DNA of 64,000 bases from an uncultured Eggerthellaceae bacterium (GTDB lineage Bacteria > Actinomycetota > Coriobacteriia > Coriobacteriales > Eggerthellaceae), in contig CAJUPL010000004.1 in NCBI GenBank assembly GCA_910588435.1, positions 1 through 64,000 on the forward strand, read 5' to 3'. A program made the translations under genes and the position numbers. This document shows, in pieces, positions 16,666 to 25,482 of this stretch. Each line of letters begins with the position of its first letter. Positions within the stretch are counted from its first letter, which is position 1. Below the pieces are notes generated by a model. It did no database searches. It had not been told where the DNA came from and saw only the letters and a list, made by a program, of their open reading frames with translations.

Positions 16666-17496
16666 ATGGGAGTCAAGCAGTACAAGCCGACAAGCCCTGG
16701 GCGCCGCTTCCAGACGGTCTCTGACTTCGAAGAGATAACCACTTCGAAACCTGAGAAGTCTCTGCTGGCGAAGAAGCCCAACAAGGCTGGTCGCAACAAC
16801 AACGGACGCATCACCACGCGTCACAAGGGTGGCGGAGTCAAGCGTCGCTACCGCATCATCGATTTCAAGCGCAACAAGGATGGCGTGCCAGCGAAGGTGG
16901 CCACCATCGAATATGATCCGAACCGTTCAGCGCGCATCGCGCTTCTGCACTATGCAGATGGTGAGAAGCGCTACATCATCCATCCGAAGGGCCTCAAGGT
17001 TGGGGATACGGTCATGTCTGGCGTTGACGCAGACATCAAGCCGGGCAACGCCCTTCCTCTTGAGAACATCCCGGTTGGTACGCTCATCCACTGCGTTGAG
17101 CTGCAGCCTGGCAAGGGTGCCTCCATGGCTCGCTCCGCCGGCACCTCCATCCAGCTGATGGGCAAGGAGGGCAAGTACGCCATCCTCCGCATGCCATCAT
17201 CTGAGATGCGCCGCGTTCTCCTCACCTGCCGTGCAACCGTGGGCGAGGTTGGCAATGCTGAGCATTCCAACATCAAGATCGGCAAGGCCGGCCGCAATCG
17301 CTGGCGCGGCATCCGTCCTACCGTTCGCGGCACCGTCATGAACCCTGTGGATCACCCACATGGTGGTGGCGAAGGCAAGAACAAGACCTCAGGCCGTCAT
17401 CCGGTCACTCCTTGGGGCGTGCCTACCAAAGGCCATCGCACGCGCAACAAGAAGAAGGCCTCAAGCCGCCTGATCATCCGTCGTCGCAGGAAATAG
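16666..17496 (+). CDS. rplB: 50S ribosomal protein L2
   Basis: 277 residues with the typical YKPTSPGRR start, RHKGGG near 50 and the conserved NPVDHPHGGGEG loop near the peptidyl-transferase centre, including its essential His. The ATG at 16666 has an AAGGAAGG site; an earlier in-frame start at 16612 is not supported. It is the first gene of the ribosomal operon here, whereas in most bacteria rpsJ-rplC-rplD-rplW precede it. Confidence 0.98.
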   Translation: MGVKQYKPTSPGRRFQTVSDFEEITTSKPEKSLLAKKPNKAGRNNNGRITTRHKGGGVKRRYRIIDFKRNKDGVPAKVATIEYDPNRSARIALLHYADGEKRYIIHPKGLKVGDTVMSGVDADIKPGNALPLENIPVGTLIHCVELQPGKGASMARSAGTSIQLMGKEGKYAILRMPSSEMRRVLLTCRATVGEVGNAEHSNIKIGKAGRNRWRGIRPTVRGTVMNPVDHPHGGGEGKNKTSGRHPVTPWGVPTKGHRTRNKKKASSRLIIRRRRK

Positions 17497-17515
17497 CTTA
17501 GGTTGAGGAGATAAA

Positions 17516-17788
17516 TTGAGCAGAAGTCTGAAGAAGGGCCCATTCATCGAGCCGCGCCTTCTCGGCCGAATCCAGAAGATGAACGAGAATGGCGAAAAAG
17601 AGGTCATCAAGACCTGGTCCCGCTCATCTACCATCTTCCCGGAGATGGTGGGCCACACCATCGCGGTCTATGACGGCCGCAAGCACGTACCGGTATACAT
17701 CACGGAGTCCATGGTCGGTCACAAGCTTGGGGAGTTCTCTCCAACTCGCACCTTCCGCGGTCACTCTGCTGACAAGGGCAAGAAGTAA
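17516..17788 (+). CDS. rpsS: 30S ribosomal protein S19
   Basis: 90 residues starting SRSLKKGPF, with VYDGRKHVPVYI and LGEFSPTRTFRGH as usual. It starts with TTG, supported by GAGGAG five bases upstream and by the fixed N-terminus of the family. It lies between rplB and rplV as in nearly all bacteria. Confidence 0.98.
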   Translation: MSRSLKKGPFIEPRLLGRIQKMNENGEKEVIKTWSRSSTIFPEMVGHTIAVYDGRKHVPVYITESMVGHKLGEFSPTRTFRGHSADKGKK

Positions 17789-17800
17789 GGAGGGGAGAAG

Positions 17801-18142
17801 ATGGAAGTAAAGTCGCAAGCGAAGTATGTTCGCGTCTCTCCTCGCAAGGCCCGCGTCGTAGTGGATCTCGTCAGGGGCAAGTCCGTGGAGCAGGCTCGTG
17901 AGATCTTGGCCTTCACCAATCGCGCTATCGCAGAGACGGTGGAAAAGGTCCTGAACTCTGCAGTGGCGAACGCTGAGCACAACAACAACCTGAACCCGTC
18001 AACGCTGGTGGTCAAGAAGGCCTACGTTGATGAGGGTCCAACCTTGAAGCGCATCCGTCCGCGCGCCAAGGGCTCAGCAAGCCGCATCAACAAGCGCACC
18101 AGCCATATCACCATCGTCGTTGCACCAAGAGAGGAGGCCTAG
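17801..18142 (+). CDS. rplV: 50S ribosomal protein L22
   Basis: 113 residues. KYVRVSPRKARVVVDLVRGK near the N-terminus and the AYVDEGPTLKRIRPRAKG loop, which lines the exit tunnel, identify it. It has a strong AAGGAGG site. The stop lies one base before the rpsC start. Confidence 0.98.
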   Translation: MEVKSQAKYVRVSPRKARVVVDLVRGKSVEQAREILAFTNRAIAETVEKVLNSAVANAEHNNNLNPSTLVVKKAYVDEGPTLKRIRPRAKGSASRINKRTSHITIVVAPREEA

Positions 18143-18143
18143 C

Positions 18144-18848
18144 ATGGGTCAGAAGGTAAGCCCCACAGGCTTCCGCCTGGGGATCACGGAGGATTGGCGC
18201 AGCCGCTGGTACTCTGACAAGGATTATGCGAAGACGCTTGAGAACGACCTCAAGATCCGCAAGTTCTTGGAGAAGCAGCTCTCTCGCGCAGCCGTCTCTC
18301 AGATAGAGATCGAGCGCGCAGGGGACAAGATCAAGGTGATCATCACCACGGCTCGCCCTGGTGTGGTCATCGGCAAGAAGGGCTCTGAGATCGATGCCCT
18401 TCGCAAGAAGCTGGAGAAGATCGCTGACGGCGGCAAGGTGTCCGTTGAGGTAGTTGAGGTCAAGCGTCCTGAACTGGATGCTGAGCTCATCGCACAGTCA
18501 GTGGCTGAGCAGCTAGAGGGCCGCGTGGCTTTCCGTCGCGCAATGCGCAAGGCTGTGCAGTCTGCCATGAAGTCTGGTGCCAAGGGTATCAGGATCCAGT
18601 GCTCTGGCCGTCTTGGCGGTGCTGAGATGTCCAGGCGCGAGTGGTATCGCGAAGGCCGCGTGCCGCTGCAGACCCTCCGTGCGAAGATCGATTACGGCTT
18701 CGCAACCGCCAACACCCAGATGGGTGCCATCGGCGTCCAGGTTTGGGTCTACCACGGTGAGGTCATGCCTAACCAGAAGATGAGCAATCCCGCGCTGGAG
18801 GGCCCAAGCCGCCCGCAGCGCAGAAGGTCTGATAGGGGGCGCAACTAA
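18144..18848 (+). CDS. rpsC: 30S ribosomal protein S3
   Basis: About 234 residues starting MGQKVSPTGFRLGI. The KH domain carries the GVVIGKKGSEID loop, and the C-terminal domain has the conserved SGRLGGAEM(S)R and YGFATANTQMGAIGV segments. ATG 18144 is chosen because GAGGAGG lies in front; the longer in-frame start at 18120 would overlap rplV. Confidence 0.97.
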   Translation: MGQKVSPTGFRLGITEDWRSRWYSDKDYAKTLENDLKIRKFLEKQLSRAAVSQIEIERAGDKIKVIITTARPGVVIGKKGSEIDALRKKLEKIADGGKVSVEVVEVKRPELDAELIAQSVAEQLEGRVAFRRAMRKAVQSAMKSGAKGIRIQCSGRLGGAEMSRREWYREGRVPLQTLRAKIDYGFATANTQMGAIGVQVWVYHGEVMPNQKMSNPALEGPSRPQRRRSDRGRN

Positions 18849-18850
18849 CT

Positions 18851-19273
18851 ATGCTGATGCCCAAGAGGGTCAAGCACCGCAAGGTGCAACGCGGTTCCAT
18901 GAAGGGAAAGGCCAAGGGCGGCACCAGGCTGAACCATGGCTCCTATGGACTGCAAGCGCTTGAGGCGCACTGGATCACAAACCGCCAGATCGAGGCTGCC
19001 CGTGTTGCCATGACCAGGCACATGAAGCGTGGCGGCAAGGTCTGGATCACCATCTTCCCTGACAAGCCCATCACCTCCAAGCCTGCAGAGACCCGCATGG
19101 GCTCTGGCAAGGGCAACCCAGAGGGCTGGGTCGCAGTGGTGAAGCCAGGCCGCATCATGTTCGAGATCGATGGCGTTGACGACGCAACTGCACGCGAGGC
19201 TTTGAGGCTTGCTACCAACAAGCTGCCCATCAAGTGCAAGATCGTCACGCGTCAGACGGAAGGGCAGGAATAG
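18851..19273 (+). CDS. rplP: 50S ribosomal protein L16
   Basis: 140 residues. The MLMPKRVKHRK start matches the usual ML(I/M)P(R/K)RVKHRK, and KPAETRMGSGKG is the conserved loop near the tRNA acceptor site. The start at 18851 has an AGGGGGCG site nine bases upstream; ATG 18857 is less likely. Confidence 0.97.
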   Translation: MLMPKRVKHRKVQRGSMKGKAKGGTRLNHGSYGLQALEAHWITNRQIEAARVAMTRHMKRGGKVWITIFPDKPITSKPAETRMGSGKGNPEGWVAVVKPGRIMFEIDGVDDATAREALRLATNKLPIKCKIVTRQTEGQE

Positions 19274-19468
19274 ATGAAGGCATCAGAGATCCACGAGCTC
19301 TCGCAAGAAGACCTTGCGGGAAAGCTCAAAGACGCAAGAGCGGAGTTGTTCAACCTGCGCTTCCAGATGGCAACCAGCCAGCTTGACAACACTGCTCGCG
19401 TCAAGCAGGTCAAGAAGGACATCGCACGCATCCTCACTGAGATGCGAGCTCGCGAGCTGAGCGCGTAG
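19274..19468 (+). CDS. rpmC: 50S ribosomal protein L29
   Basis: A 64-residue two-helix L29, with LFNLRFQMATSQL and the KKDIARI(L)TEMR segment typical of the family. It starts directly after the rplP stop. Confidence 0.97.
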   Translation: MKASEIHELSQEDLAGKLKDARAELFNLRFQMATSQLDNTARVKQVKKDIARILTEMRARELSA

Positions 19469-19481
19469 GGAGGATAGCAAG

Positions 19482-19742
19482 ATGGATAACACTAGGAACC
19501 TTCGCAAGGTCAGGCAGGGCATCGTCGTCAGCGATGCGAATGACAAGACCATCGTGGTGGCGGTAGAGGAGCGCAAGCCCCATCCCATCTATGGCAAGAT
19601 GATCACCTCCACCAAGAAGTACCACGCACATGATGAGGAGAACTCAGCAGGCGTGGGGGATACGGTTCAGATCATGGAAACGCGTCCGCTCTCCAAGATG
19701 AAGCGCTGGCGCCTCTACAAGATAGTGGAGAAGGCGAAATAG
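19482..19742 (+). CDS. rpsQ: 30S ribosomal protein S17
   Basis: 86 residues, OB-fold. RKVRQGIVVSDANDKTIVV and HPIYGK are signature segments, and RPLSKMKRWRL(Y)KIVE closes the protein. It has an AGGGAGGA site. Confidence 0.97.
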   Translation: MDNTRNLRKVRQGIVVSDANDKTIVVAVEERKPHPIYGKMITSTKKYHAHDEENSAGVGDTVQIMETRPLSKMKRWRLYKIVEKAK

Positions 19743-19784
19743 CGCACCCAGCGCTTTTCGCTTGGAAGGTAAGGACTTACAGCA

Positions 19785-20153
19785 ATGATACAGATGCAAT
19801 CAATGCTCTCTGTGGCGGACAACTCCGGCGCGCGCAAGGTGCAGTGCATCAAGGTGCTGGGCGGCTCTAAGCGTCGCTATGCAGGCCTTGGGGATGTCAT
19901 CATCTGCAGCGTGAAGGAAGCCATGCCGAATGGCGCCGTCAAGAAGGGCGAAGTGGTGCGCTGCGTCATCGTGCGCGTGAAGAAGGAAGTGCGCAGGGAT
20001 GACGGAAGCTACATCAAGTTCGACCAGAACGCTTGCGTTCTCATCAACAACGACGGCACTCCTCGCGGCACCCGCATCTTCGGGCCTGTCGCCCGTGAGC
20101 TGCGTGACAAGCGCTACATGAAGATCGTGTCCTTGGCACCTGAGACGCTTTAG
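19785..20153 (+). CDS. rplN: 50S ribosomal protein L14
   Basis: 122 residues starting MIQMQSML(S)VADNSGARK, with the LGGSKRRYAGLGD loop and the RGTRIFGPVARELR C-terminus. This is the start of the classical spc operon. A 42-base gap separates it from rpsQ. Confidence 0.98.
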   Translation: MIQMQSMLSVADNSGARKVQCIKVLGGSKRRYAGLGDVIICSVKEAMPNGAVKKGEVVRCVIVRVKKEVRRDDGSYIKFDQNACVLINNDGTPRGTRIFGPVARELRDKRYMKIVSLAPETL

Positions 20154-20169
20154 GGGGTGTTTTCAAGAA

Positions 20170-20505
20170 ATGGCAACCAAGACCAAGCGCGTCAATCTGA
20201 ACATCCGCAAAGGCGATAACGTCCGCGTCATCAAGGGCAAGGACACCGGCAAGGAAGGCAAGGTCCTTCGCACTAGCCCGGAGAGCAACCGCGTGACGGT
20301 TGAGAAGGTCAACATCGTGAAGAAGGCCATGCGTCCAACGCAGGCCAATCCTCAGGGTGGCATCTCCTCCATCGAAGCGCCTCTGCACGCCTCTAACGTC
20401 ATGCTCATCTGCCCAGCATGCAAGAAGCCCACGCGCGTGGGTCATCGCATCGAGGACGGCAAGAAGCATCGCGTATGCAAGAAATGCGGCAAAGATATTG
20501 ACTAG
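20170..20505 (+). CDS. rplX: 50S ribosomal protein L24
   Basis: 111 residues. The KOW motif (GDNVRVIKGKDTGKEGKVL) is near the N-terminus. A C-terminal extension holds CPACKKPTRVGHR and CKKCGK, a CxxC...CxxC zinc-ribbon-like pair seen in many Actinobacteria and Firmicutes L24 proteins. Confidence 0.97.
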   Translation: MATKTKRVNLNIRKGDNVRVIKGKDTGKEGKVLRTSPESNRVTVEKVNIVKKAMRPTQANPQGGISSIEAPLHASNVMLICPACKKPTRVGHRIEDGKKHRVCKKCGKDID

Positions 20506-20550
20506 GCTTTCCGCAGCACCCCGCTTTGCTGCTCCAAGCGCTTCTTCTTC

Positions 20551-20672
20551 GTGTACCTAGTACACTCAGGCGCGCTTTCACAGCAAATCGGGGCACTGCA
20601 AAAACCCTATCCAACATCTTTGATGTCTTGATAGGGTAGAGTTTCAATTTGGCCCTCAAGATAGCTTGAGGG
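20551..20672 (+). promoter_or_regulatory. Hairpin-rich leader between rplX and rplE
   Basis: The 216-base gap (20506-20721) holds three hairpins: GTGTAC-cta-GTACAC at 20551-20565, CCCTATC...GATAGGG with an inner ACATC-ttt-GATGT at 20605-20636, and CCCTCAAG-atag-CTTGAGGG at 20653-20672. None is followed by a clear T-run. In E. coli the S8 protein represses the spc operon by binding around the rplE start, so a similar feedback site here is plausible. Confidence 0.6.
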
Positions 20673-20721
20673 ACCTAGGGTCGGAAATCCTGGGTTCAAA
20701 CCAACGGAAAGGATATGAGTG

Positions 20722-21273
20722 ATGGCAGATATGCCCAGGCTCAAGAAGAAGTACAACGAAGAGCTGGTCTCCAAGCTCAAGGATGAGCTTGAGATCCAGA
20801 ACATCATGGAGGTCCCCCGCCTCTCCAAGATCGTCGTGAACATGGGCGTTGGAGCTGCTGCTGGGGATGCGAAGCTGCTGGATGCTGCCATGAATGACAT
20901 GCGCATCATCACAGGTCAGCAGCCAATGGTCACTCGCGCGAAGAAGTCCATCGCAGGCTTCCATATCCGCGAGGGACAGGCAATCGGCTGCAAGGTCACC
21001 CTTCGCGGTGACAGGATGTGGGAGTTCCTGGATCGCCTGCTGGCAACGGCCATTCCGCGCGTCCGTGACTTCCGCGGTCTGTCCACCACCAGCTTCGACG
21101 GTCGTGGCAACTACTCCATGGGTGTGACGGAGCAGCTGATCTTCCCTGAGATCGATTACGACAAGATCGACCGCACGCGTGGCATGGACATCACCGTTGT
21201 CACCACTGCTGAAGATGATGAGAAGGCCCTCGCGCTCCTTCGCGCTCTGGGCTTCCCGCTCAAGAGCGAATAG
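20722..21273 (+). CDS. rplE: 50S ribosomal protein L5
   Basis: About 183 residues. Segments NVMEVPRLSKIVVNMGVG-like (here IMEVPRLSK and VVNMGVG), TRAKKSIAGFHIREG and RVRDFRGL are typical. The start is placed at ATG 20722; a GTG one codon earlier is possible. It follows a long hairpin-bearing gap. Confidence 0.97.
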   Translation: MADMPRLKKKYNEELVSKLKDELEIQNIMEVPRLSKIVVNMGVGAAAGDAKLLDAAMNDMRIITGQQPMVTRAKKSIAGFHIREGQAIGCKVTLRGDRMWEFLDRLLATAIPRVRDFRGLSTTSFDGRGNYSMGVTEQLIFPEIDYDKIDRTRGMDITVVTTAEDDEKALALLRALGFPLKSE

Positions 21274-21311
21274 CTGATAGATAAGCATCTAGGATCGAAA
21301 GAGGGAATCGA

Positions 21312-21497
21312 ATGGCGAAGAAATCCATGGTGGCGAAGTCCAAGCGTGAGCCGAAGTACTCCACGCGCCAGCACAATCGCTGCACCAGGTGTGGGCGCCC
21401 TCGCGCTTACTACCGCAAGTTCGGGCTTTGCAGGATCTGCCTGAGGGAGCTTGCCAACAAGGGTGAGCTGCCAGGCGTCACGAAGTCATCTTGGTAG
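21312..21497 (+). CDS. rpsN: 30S ribosomal protein S14 type Z
   Basis: The short (61-residue) zinc form of S14. Four cysteines (CTRC and CRIC, 12 residues apart) bind zinc, and the C-terminus GVTKSSW is conserved. It occupies the usual place between rplE and rpsH. Confidence 0.97.
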   Translation: MAKKSMVAKSKREPKYSTRQHNRCTRCGRPRAYYRKFGLCRICLRELANKGELPGVTKSSW

Positions 21498-21521
21498 GGC
21501 GCGAAAGCGCAAAGGACCATC

Positions 21522-21575
21522 CTCATGCCAGGCGCAGGTGCTAAGGGTGCCTGAATAAGTTCGAACCGGCATGAG
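21522..21575 (+). other. Nested hairpin between rpsN and rpsH
   Basis: CTCATGCC at 21522-21529 pairs perfectly with GGCATGAG at 21568-21575, with a smaller AGGC/GCCT pair inside. It lies in a 111-base gap of an otherwise tight operon and ends about 25 bases before the rpsH ribosome site. Confidence 0.5.
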
Positions 21576-21608
21576 AAGATAGCAAGCCAATTCAAAGGAG
21601 AAGCACAA

Positions 21609-22007
21609 ATGACGATGACCGACCCTATCGCAGATATGCTTACGCGCCTGCGTAATGCACAGACTGCCGGTCATGATACGGTCTCGATGCCCACTAGCAA
21701 GAAGCTGGTGGAGATCGCCCGCATCATGGACAAGGAAGGATACATCCAAAGCTATGAGGTCATAGAGGGTGACCCCCGCGGCACCCTTGAGCTGACGCTC
21801 AAGTACGGCCCCAAGAAGGAGAAGACCATCAAGGGCATCAAGCGCATCTCGAAGCCCGGTCTTCGCATCTACGCTGGCAAGGATGACCTGCCGCGCGTCC
21901 TCGGCGGTCTCGGCACTGCCATCATATCCACGTCGTCTGGCGTCATGACCGACCGCGATGCCCGCAAGGCTGGCATCGGCGGCGAGGTCATCGCCTACAT
22001 CTGGTAA
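21609..22007 (+). CDS. rpsH: 30S ribosomal protein S8
   Basis: 132 residues starting MTMTDPIADMLTRLRNA. The C-terminal SSGVMTDRDARKAGIGGEVIAYIW holds the conserved rRNA-binding residues. It has an AAAGGAG site. S8 is the known repressor of spc operons in E. coli. Confidence 0.98.
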   Translation: MTMTDPIADMLTRLRNAQTAGHDTVSMPTSKKLVEIARIMDKEGYIQSYEVIEGDPRGTLELTLKYGPKKEKTIKGIKRISKPGLRIYAGKDDLPRVLGGLGTAIISTSSGVMTDRDARKAGIGGEVIAYIW

Positions 22008-22020
22008 GGAGGGAGCTGAT

Positions 22021-22560
22021 ATGTCTAGGATCGGCAAGATGCCTGTGGCCATCCCCTCTGGCGTGGAAGTCAAGATAGATGGGCAGACGGTCACGGTGAA
22101 GGGCAAGAAGGGTGAGCTGACTCGCACCTTCCAGCCAACCATGATCATCAAGCAGGAGGGTGATGAGATCATCGTCACTCCTGCCAACGATGAGCGTCAG
22201 ACGAACGCATTCTGGGGCCTCACTCGCTCCCTTCTGCACAACATGGTGGAAGGCGTCTCTGAGGGCTTCACCAAGAAGCTTGAGCTCGTGGGCGTCGGCT
22301 ACCGTGCAACCCTCAAGGGCCATGACCTGGAGATGCAGCTCGGCTTCTCCCACCCGGTCTTCGTGAAGGCTCCTGAGGGGATCACCTTCGAGGTTCCCTC
22401 ACAGAATGAGATCATCGTGACGGGCGCTTCCAAAGAGCAAGTCGGACAGGTTGCGGCTGACATCCGCAAGTGGCGCAAGCCGGAGCCTTACAAGGGCAAG
22501 GGCATCCGTTATGAGGGTGAGTACGTGCGCCGCAAGGCTGGCAAGGCCGGCAAGGAATAA
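22021..22560 (+). CDS. rplF: 50S ribosomal protein L6
   Basis: 179 residues starting MSRIGKMPVAIPSGVEV. The repeat-like C-terminal half has YKGKGIRYEGEYVRRKAGKAGK. ATG 22021 is chosen for its AAGGAGG site; a longer in-frame start inside rpsH is rejected. Confidence 0.97.
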   Translation: MSRIGKMPVAIPSGVEVKIDGQTVTVKGKKGELTRTFQPTMIIKQEGDEIIVTPANDERQTNAFWGLTRSLLHNMVEGVSEGFTKKLELVGVGYRATLKGHDLEMQLGFSHPVFVKAPEGITFEVPSQNEIIVTGASKEQVGQVAADIRKWRKPEPYKGKGIRYEGEYVRRKAGKAGKE

Positions 22561-22590
22561 GGCCTTAGGTTCGAAAGGGAGCTATAGAAA

Positions 22591-22962
22591 ATGCAGAAGT
22601 CAGTTCTCAAGCGCCAGAAGGGTCTTGCCCGCCGTCATCGCCGCGTGCGTGGCAAGGTCAGCGGAACGCCTACGCGTCCGCGCCTGTGCGTGACCCGTTC
22701 AAACAACAATGTCTATGCTCAGGTCATAGACGATGTCAACCACAAGACGATCGTCGGAGCTTCTACGCTTGGCGCGAAGTTCAAGGAGTCCGGCTGCAAG
22801 GCCGGCAATGTGGAGGGCGCTGCCAAGCTGGGCAACATCATCGGAGCAATGGCGATGGAAGCCGGCATCAAAGAGGTCGTGTTCGACCGCGGTGGCAATC
22901 TCTATCATGGTCGTGTCAAAGCTGTAGCAGACGGGGCCCGCGAAGCGGGACTCAAGTTCTAG
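22591..22962 (+). CDS. rplR: 50S ribosomal protein L18
   Basis: 123 residues. RRHRRVRGKVSGTPTRPRLCV near the start and FDRGGNLYHGRVKA(V)ADGAREAGLKF at the end are diagnostic. It binds 5S rRNA together with L5, encoded nearby. Confidence 0.97.
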   Translation: MQKSVLKRQKGLARRHRRVRGKVSGTPTRPRLCVTRSNNNVYAQVIDDVNHKTIVGASTLGAKFKESGCKAGNVEGAAKLGNIIGAMAMEAGIKEVVFDRGGNLYHGRVKAVADGAREAGLKF

Positions 22963-22978
22963 AAGGGAATCAGGGCAT

Positions 22979-23500
22979 ATGGCTCGCAGACAACAAGAGA
23001 AGGCAGTACCAGAGCTTGAGGAACGCGTCGTATCCATCAATCGCGTCTCCAAGACGGTCAAAGGTGGCCGCCGCATGCAGCTCACCGCTCTCGTCGTCGT
23101 AGGTGATGGCAAGGGCAAGGTAGGCGTTGGCCTCGGCAAATCAGTAGAGGTCCCCAACGCCATCAAGAAGGGCACAGAGGACGCTAAGAAGAATATGTTC
23201 ACCGTGCCTGTGACGGATGATAAGTCCGTGCCGCATGAGGTCATCGGTGAGTTCGGCGCAGGCCGCGTGCTCATCAAGCCGGCTGTTCCTGGTACAGGCG
23301 TCATGGCAGGTGGCCCAGTACGTGCCATCATGGAGCTTGCAGGCGTCCAGAACGTGATCACCAAGTCCTTGGGTACCAGCAACGCCATGAACATCGTGAA
23401 GGCTGCTGCAGAGGGCCTCAAGGCAATGGAGAGCCCTGAGCAGGTTGCAGAGCGCAGGGGCATCACGGTTGACGAGATGTTCGGCCGGAAGGAGAAGTAG
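22979..23500 (+). CDS. rpsE: 30S ribosomal protein S5
   Basis: 173 residues. The double-stranded RNA-binding domain with INRVSKTVKGGRR and GVGLGKSVEVPNAIKKG, and the C-terminal KSLGTSNAMNIVKA segment, identify S5. It ends two bases before rpmD. Confidence 0.97.
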   Translation: MARRQQEKAVPELEERVVSINRVSKTVKGGRRMQLTALVVVGDGKGKVGVGLGKSVEVPNAIKKGTEDAKKNMFTVPVTDDKSVPHEVIGEFGAGRVLIKPAVPGTGVMAGGPVRAIMELAGVQNVITKSLGTSNAMNIVKAAAEGLKAMESPEQVAERRGITVDEMFGRKEK

Positions 23501-23502
23501 CA

Positions 23503-23688
23503 ATGGCTGAGAAGAAACTCAAGGTCACGCAGGTGAAGAGCCAGATCAGGCGCCCTGCTGACCAGGGGAAGACCTTGAAGGCCATGGGCCTTGGCCGCAT
23601 CGGCAAGACCAAGGAGCTCCCTGACAACGAAAGCGTTCGCGGGATGATCTTCAAGGTCAAGCACCTTGTTGAGGTTGAAGAGATCTAA
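23503..23688 (+). CDS. rpmD: 50S ribosomal protein L30
   Basis: 61 residues. KVTQVKSQIRRPADQGKTLKAMGLGRIGK is the typical core, here read in shorter pieces. It lies between rpsE and rplO as usual. Confidence 0.96.
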   Translation: MAEKKLKVTQVKSQIRRPADQGKTLKAMGLGRIGKTKELPDNESVRGMIFKVKHLVEVEEI

Positions 23689-23755
23689 GGGTCTCGATAG
23701 ATAACAGCAAAAGCGAGTATCCTGCGCATGCAGGATGCGAAAAGGAGATACTCAA

Positions 23756-24205
23756 ATGGAGATCAAGGATCTTAAGCCAGCAGCAGGTTCCACCAAGGCT
23801 CGCAAGAGGGTAGGGCGCGGTCCTGCATCTGGCACTGGCAAGACCGCAGGCCGTGGCCTCAATGGCCAGAAGTCACGTTCTGGCGGCGGCAAGGGCGCAG
23901 GCTTCGAAGGCGGCCAGACTCCTCTGGCAAGAAGGCTCCCGAAGCTGCCAGGGTTCCGCAACCCCAATCGCATCGAATACAAGGCAGTGAACGTGAGCCG
24001 CCTGGATGCGAAGTTCGAGGCAGGAGACGTCGTCGATGGCGAGAGCCTCAAGGCCAAGAACATCATCAAGCACTCTGATGACCCCGTGAAGATCCTTGGT
24101 GACGGTGAGATCACCAAGGCGCTCACCGTCAAAGTGGACAAGATCTCTGCAACGGCTAAGCAGAAGATCGAAGCTGCCGGAGGAAAGGTCGAAGAGCCTT
24201 GCTAA
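23756..24205 (+). CDS. rplO: 50S ribosomal protein L15
   Basis: 149 residues starting MEIKDLKPAAGS. KRVGRGPASGTGKTAGRG and FEGGQTPLARRLPK are typical. ATG 23756 has an AAAAGGAG site; an in-frame start 21 bases earlier lies before it. The stop overlaps the secY start by seven bases. Confidence 0.97.
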   Translation: MEIKDLKPAAGSTKARKRVGRGPASGTGKTAGRGLNGQKSRSGGGKGAGFEGGQTPLARRLPKLPGFRNPNRIEYKAVNVSRLDAKFEAGDVVDGESLKAKNIIKHSDDPVKILGDGEITKALTVKVDKISATAKQKIEAAGGKVEEPC

Positions 24206-25482
24206 GCTCAATAGTAGATGCGTTCAAGGTGCCAGAGCTGAGGAAGAAGATCCTCTTCACTCTGGCCATCTTGGCGCTTTATCGCTTCGGTGCATACGTT
24301 CCTGTGCCGGGCATACCCTTCCATGAGTTCGCTACCGCTTATCAGTCATCTGGCGTTGCCATGAGCATGCTGGACCTGTTCACCGGTGGCGCGCTCTCCA
24401 ACTTCTCAGTGTTCTCACTGGGCATCATGCCCTACATCACTGCATCCATCATCATGCAGCTGATGCAAGGTGTCATCCCTGCTGTTGGGCGCTGGGCCAA
24501 GGAAGGGGATTCTGGGCGCAAGAAGATCACGCAGTGGACGCGCTATCTGACGCTGGCGCTGGGTCTCATCAACGCCATCGGCTACCTTCTGCTGTTCCAG
24601 TCTCCCACCTACGGTGTGGAGTTCCCGGACTCTGAGGTGCCGAACTGGGTGACCAGCGTCGTCATCGTCTTCACTTTGGTGGCTGGCACTGCATTCATCA
24701 TGTGGATGGGCGAGCTCATCACCCAGCGCGGCGTTGGCAATGGCATGTCTCTGATCATCTTCGTGAGCATCGTCTCAGGCGTGCCCTCAGCCATCTTCTC
24801 ATCCATCAACCTGACGGCTGACCTTGGCATGGGCATCGCGCTCACCATCTTGATCTTGGCGGTGGTCATCGCTTGCATCCCGCTGATCATATTCGTCGAG
24901 CGTGCGCAGAGGCGCATCCCTGTGAACTATGCGAAGCGCGTTCAGGGCAGGAAGATGATGGGCGGTCAGAACACCTACATCCCGCTCAAGGTGAACGCTG
25001 CTGGCGTCATCCCGATCATCTTCGCAAGCTGCATCCTGTACCTTCCGGCGCAGCTGGCTGCCATCTTCAACGTTGGTTGGCTGACCACGTTCGCTGATTG
25101 GTGCACCACAGGCTGGCTCAACTGGATCTTGACGCTGGTGCTGATCGTCTTCTTCGCGTACTTCTACACCTCCATGGTGTTCAATCCTGAGGAGACGGCA
25201 GACAACATCCGCAAGCAGGGAGGCTTCATCCCGGGCGTTCGTCCAGGATCTGCTACGGTGCAATACATCAAGAACACGCTAAGGCGCATCACGCTGCCTG
25301 GTGGCTTGTTCATCGCCGTGATCGCTGTTGTGCCAACCATCATCTTCTTCTTCACGAACAACCAGCTCATCCAGTCGTTCGGCGGCACGTCCATCCTCAT
25401 CATGATCGGCGTTGCGCTTGACACCATGAGCAAGGTGGAGTCACAGCTGAAGATGCATAATTACGACGGCTTCTTCAAGTAA
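24199..25482 (+). CDS. secY: Preprotein translocase subunit SecY
   Basis: The 427-residue channel protein of the Sec system, with about ten membrane segments. The N-terminus MLSSIVDAFKVPELRKKILFT begins with TTG inside the rplO stop region, so it is translationally coupled. GRWAKEGDSGRKKI (loop before TM3), GGQNTYIPLKVNAAGVIP (loop 8) and FNPEETADNIRKQGG near the C-terminus are family marks. Confidence 0.97.
   Translation: MLSSIVDAFKVPELRKKILFTLAILALYRFGAYVPVPGIPFHEFATAYQSSGVAMSMLDLFTGGALSNFSVFSLGIMPYITASIIMQLMQGVIPAVGRWAKEGDSGRKKITQWTRYLTLALGLINAIGYLLLFQSPTYGVEFPDSEVPNWVTSVVIVFTLVAGTAFIMWMGELITQRGVGNGMSLIIFVSIVSGVPSAIFSSINLTADLGMGIALTILILAVVIACIPLIIFVERAQRRIPVNYAKRVQGRKMMGGQNTYIPLKVNAAGVIPIIFASCILYLPAQLAAIFNVGWLTTFADWCTTGWLNWILTLVLIVFFAYFYTSMVFNPEETADNIRKQGGFIPGVRPGSATVQYIKNTLRRITLPGGLFIAVIAVVPTIIFFFTNNQLIQSFGGTSILIMIGVALDTMSKVESQLKMHNYDGFFK

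Noticed and set aside
20650..20715. tRNA-like T-arm (gggttcaaacc) before rplE
   Set aside because: No D-arm, anticodon arm or matching acceptor stem can be drawn around it; the hairpins there are not in tRNA order.
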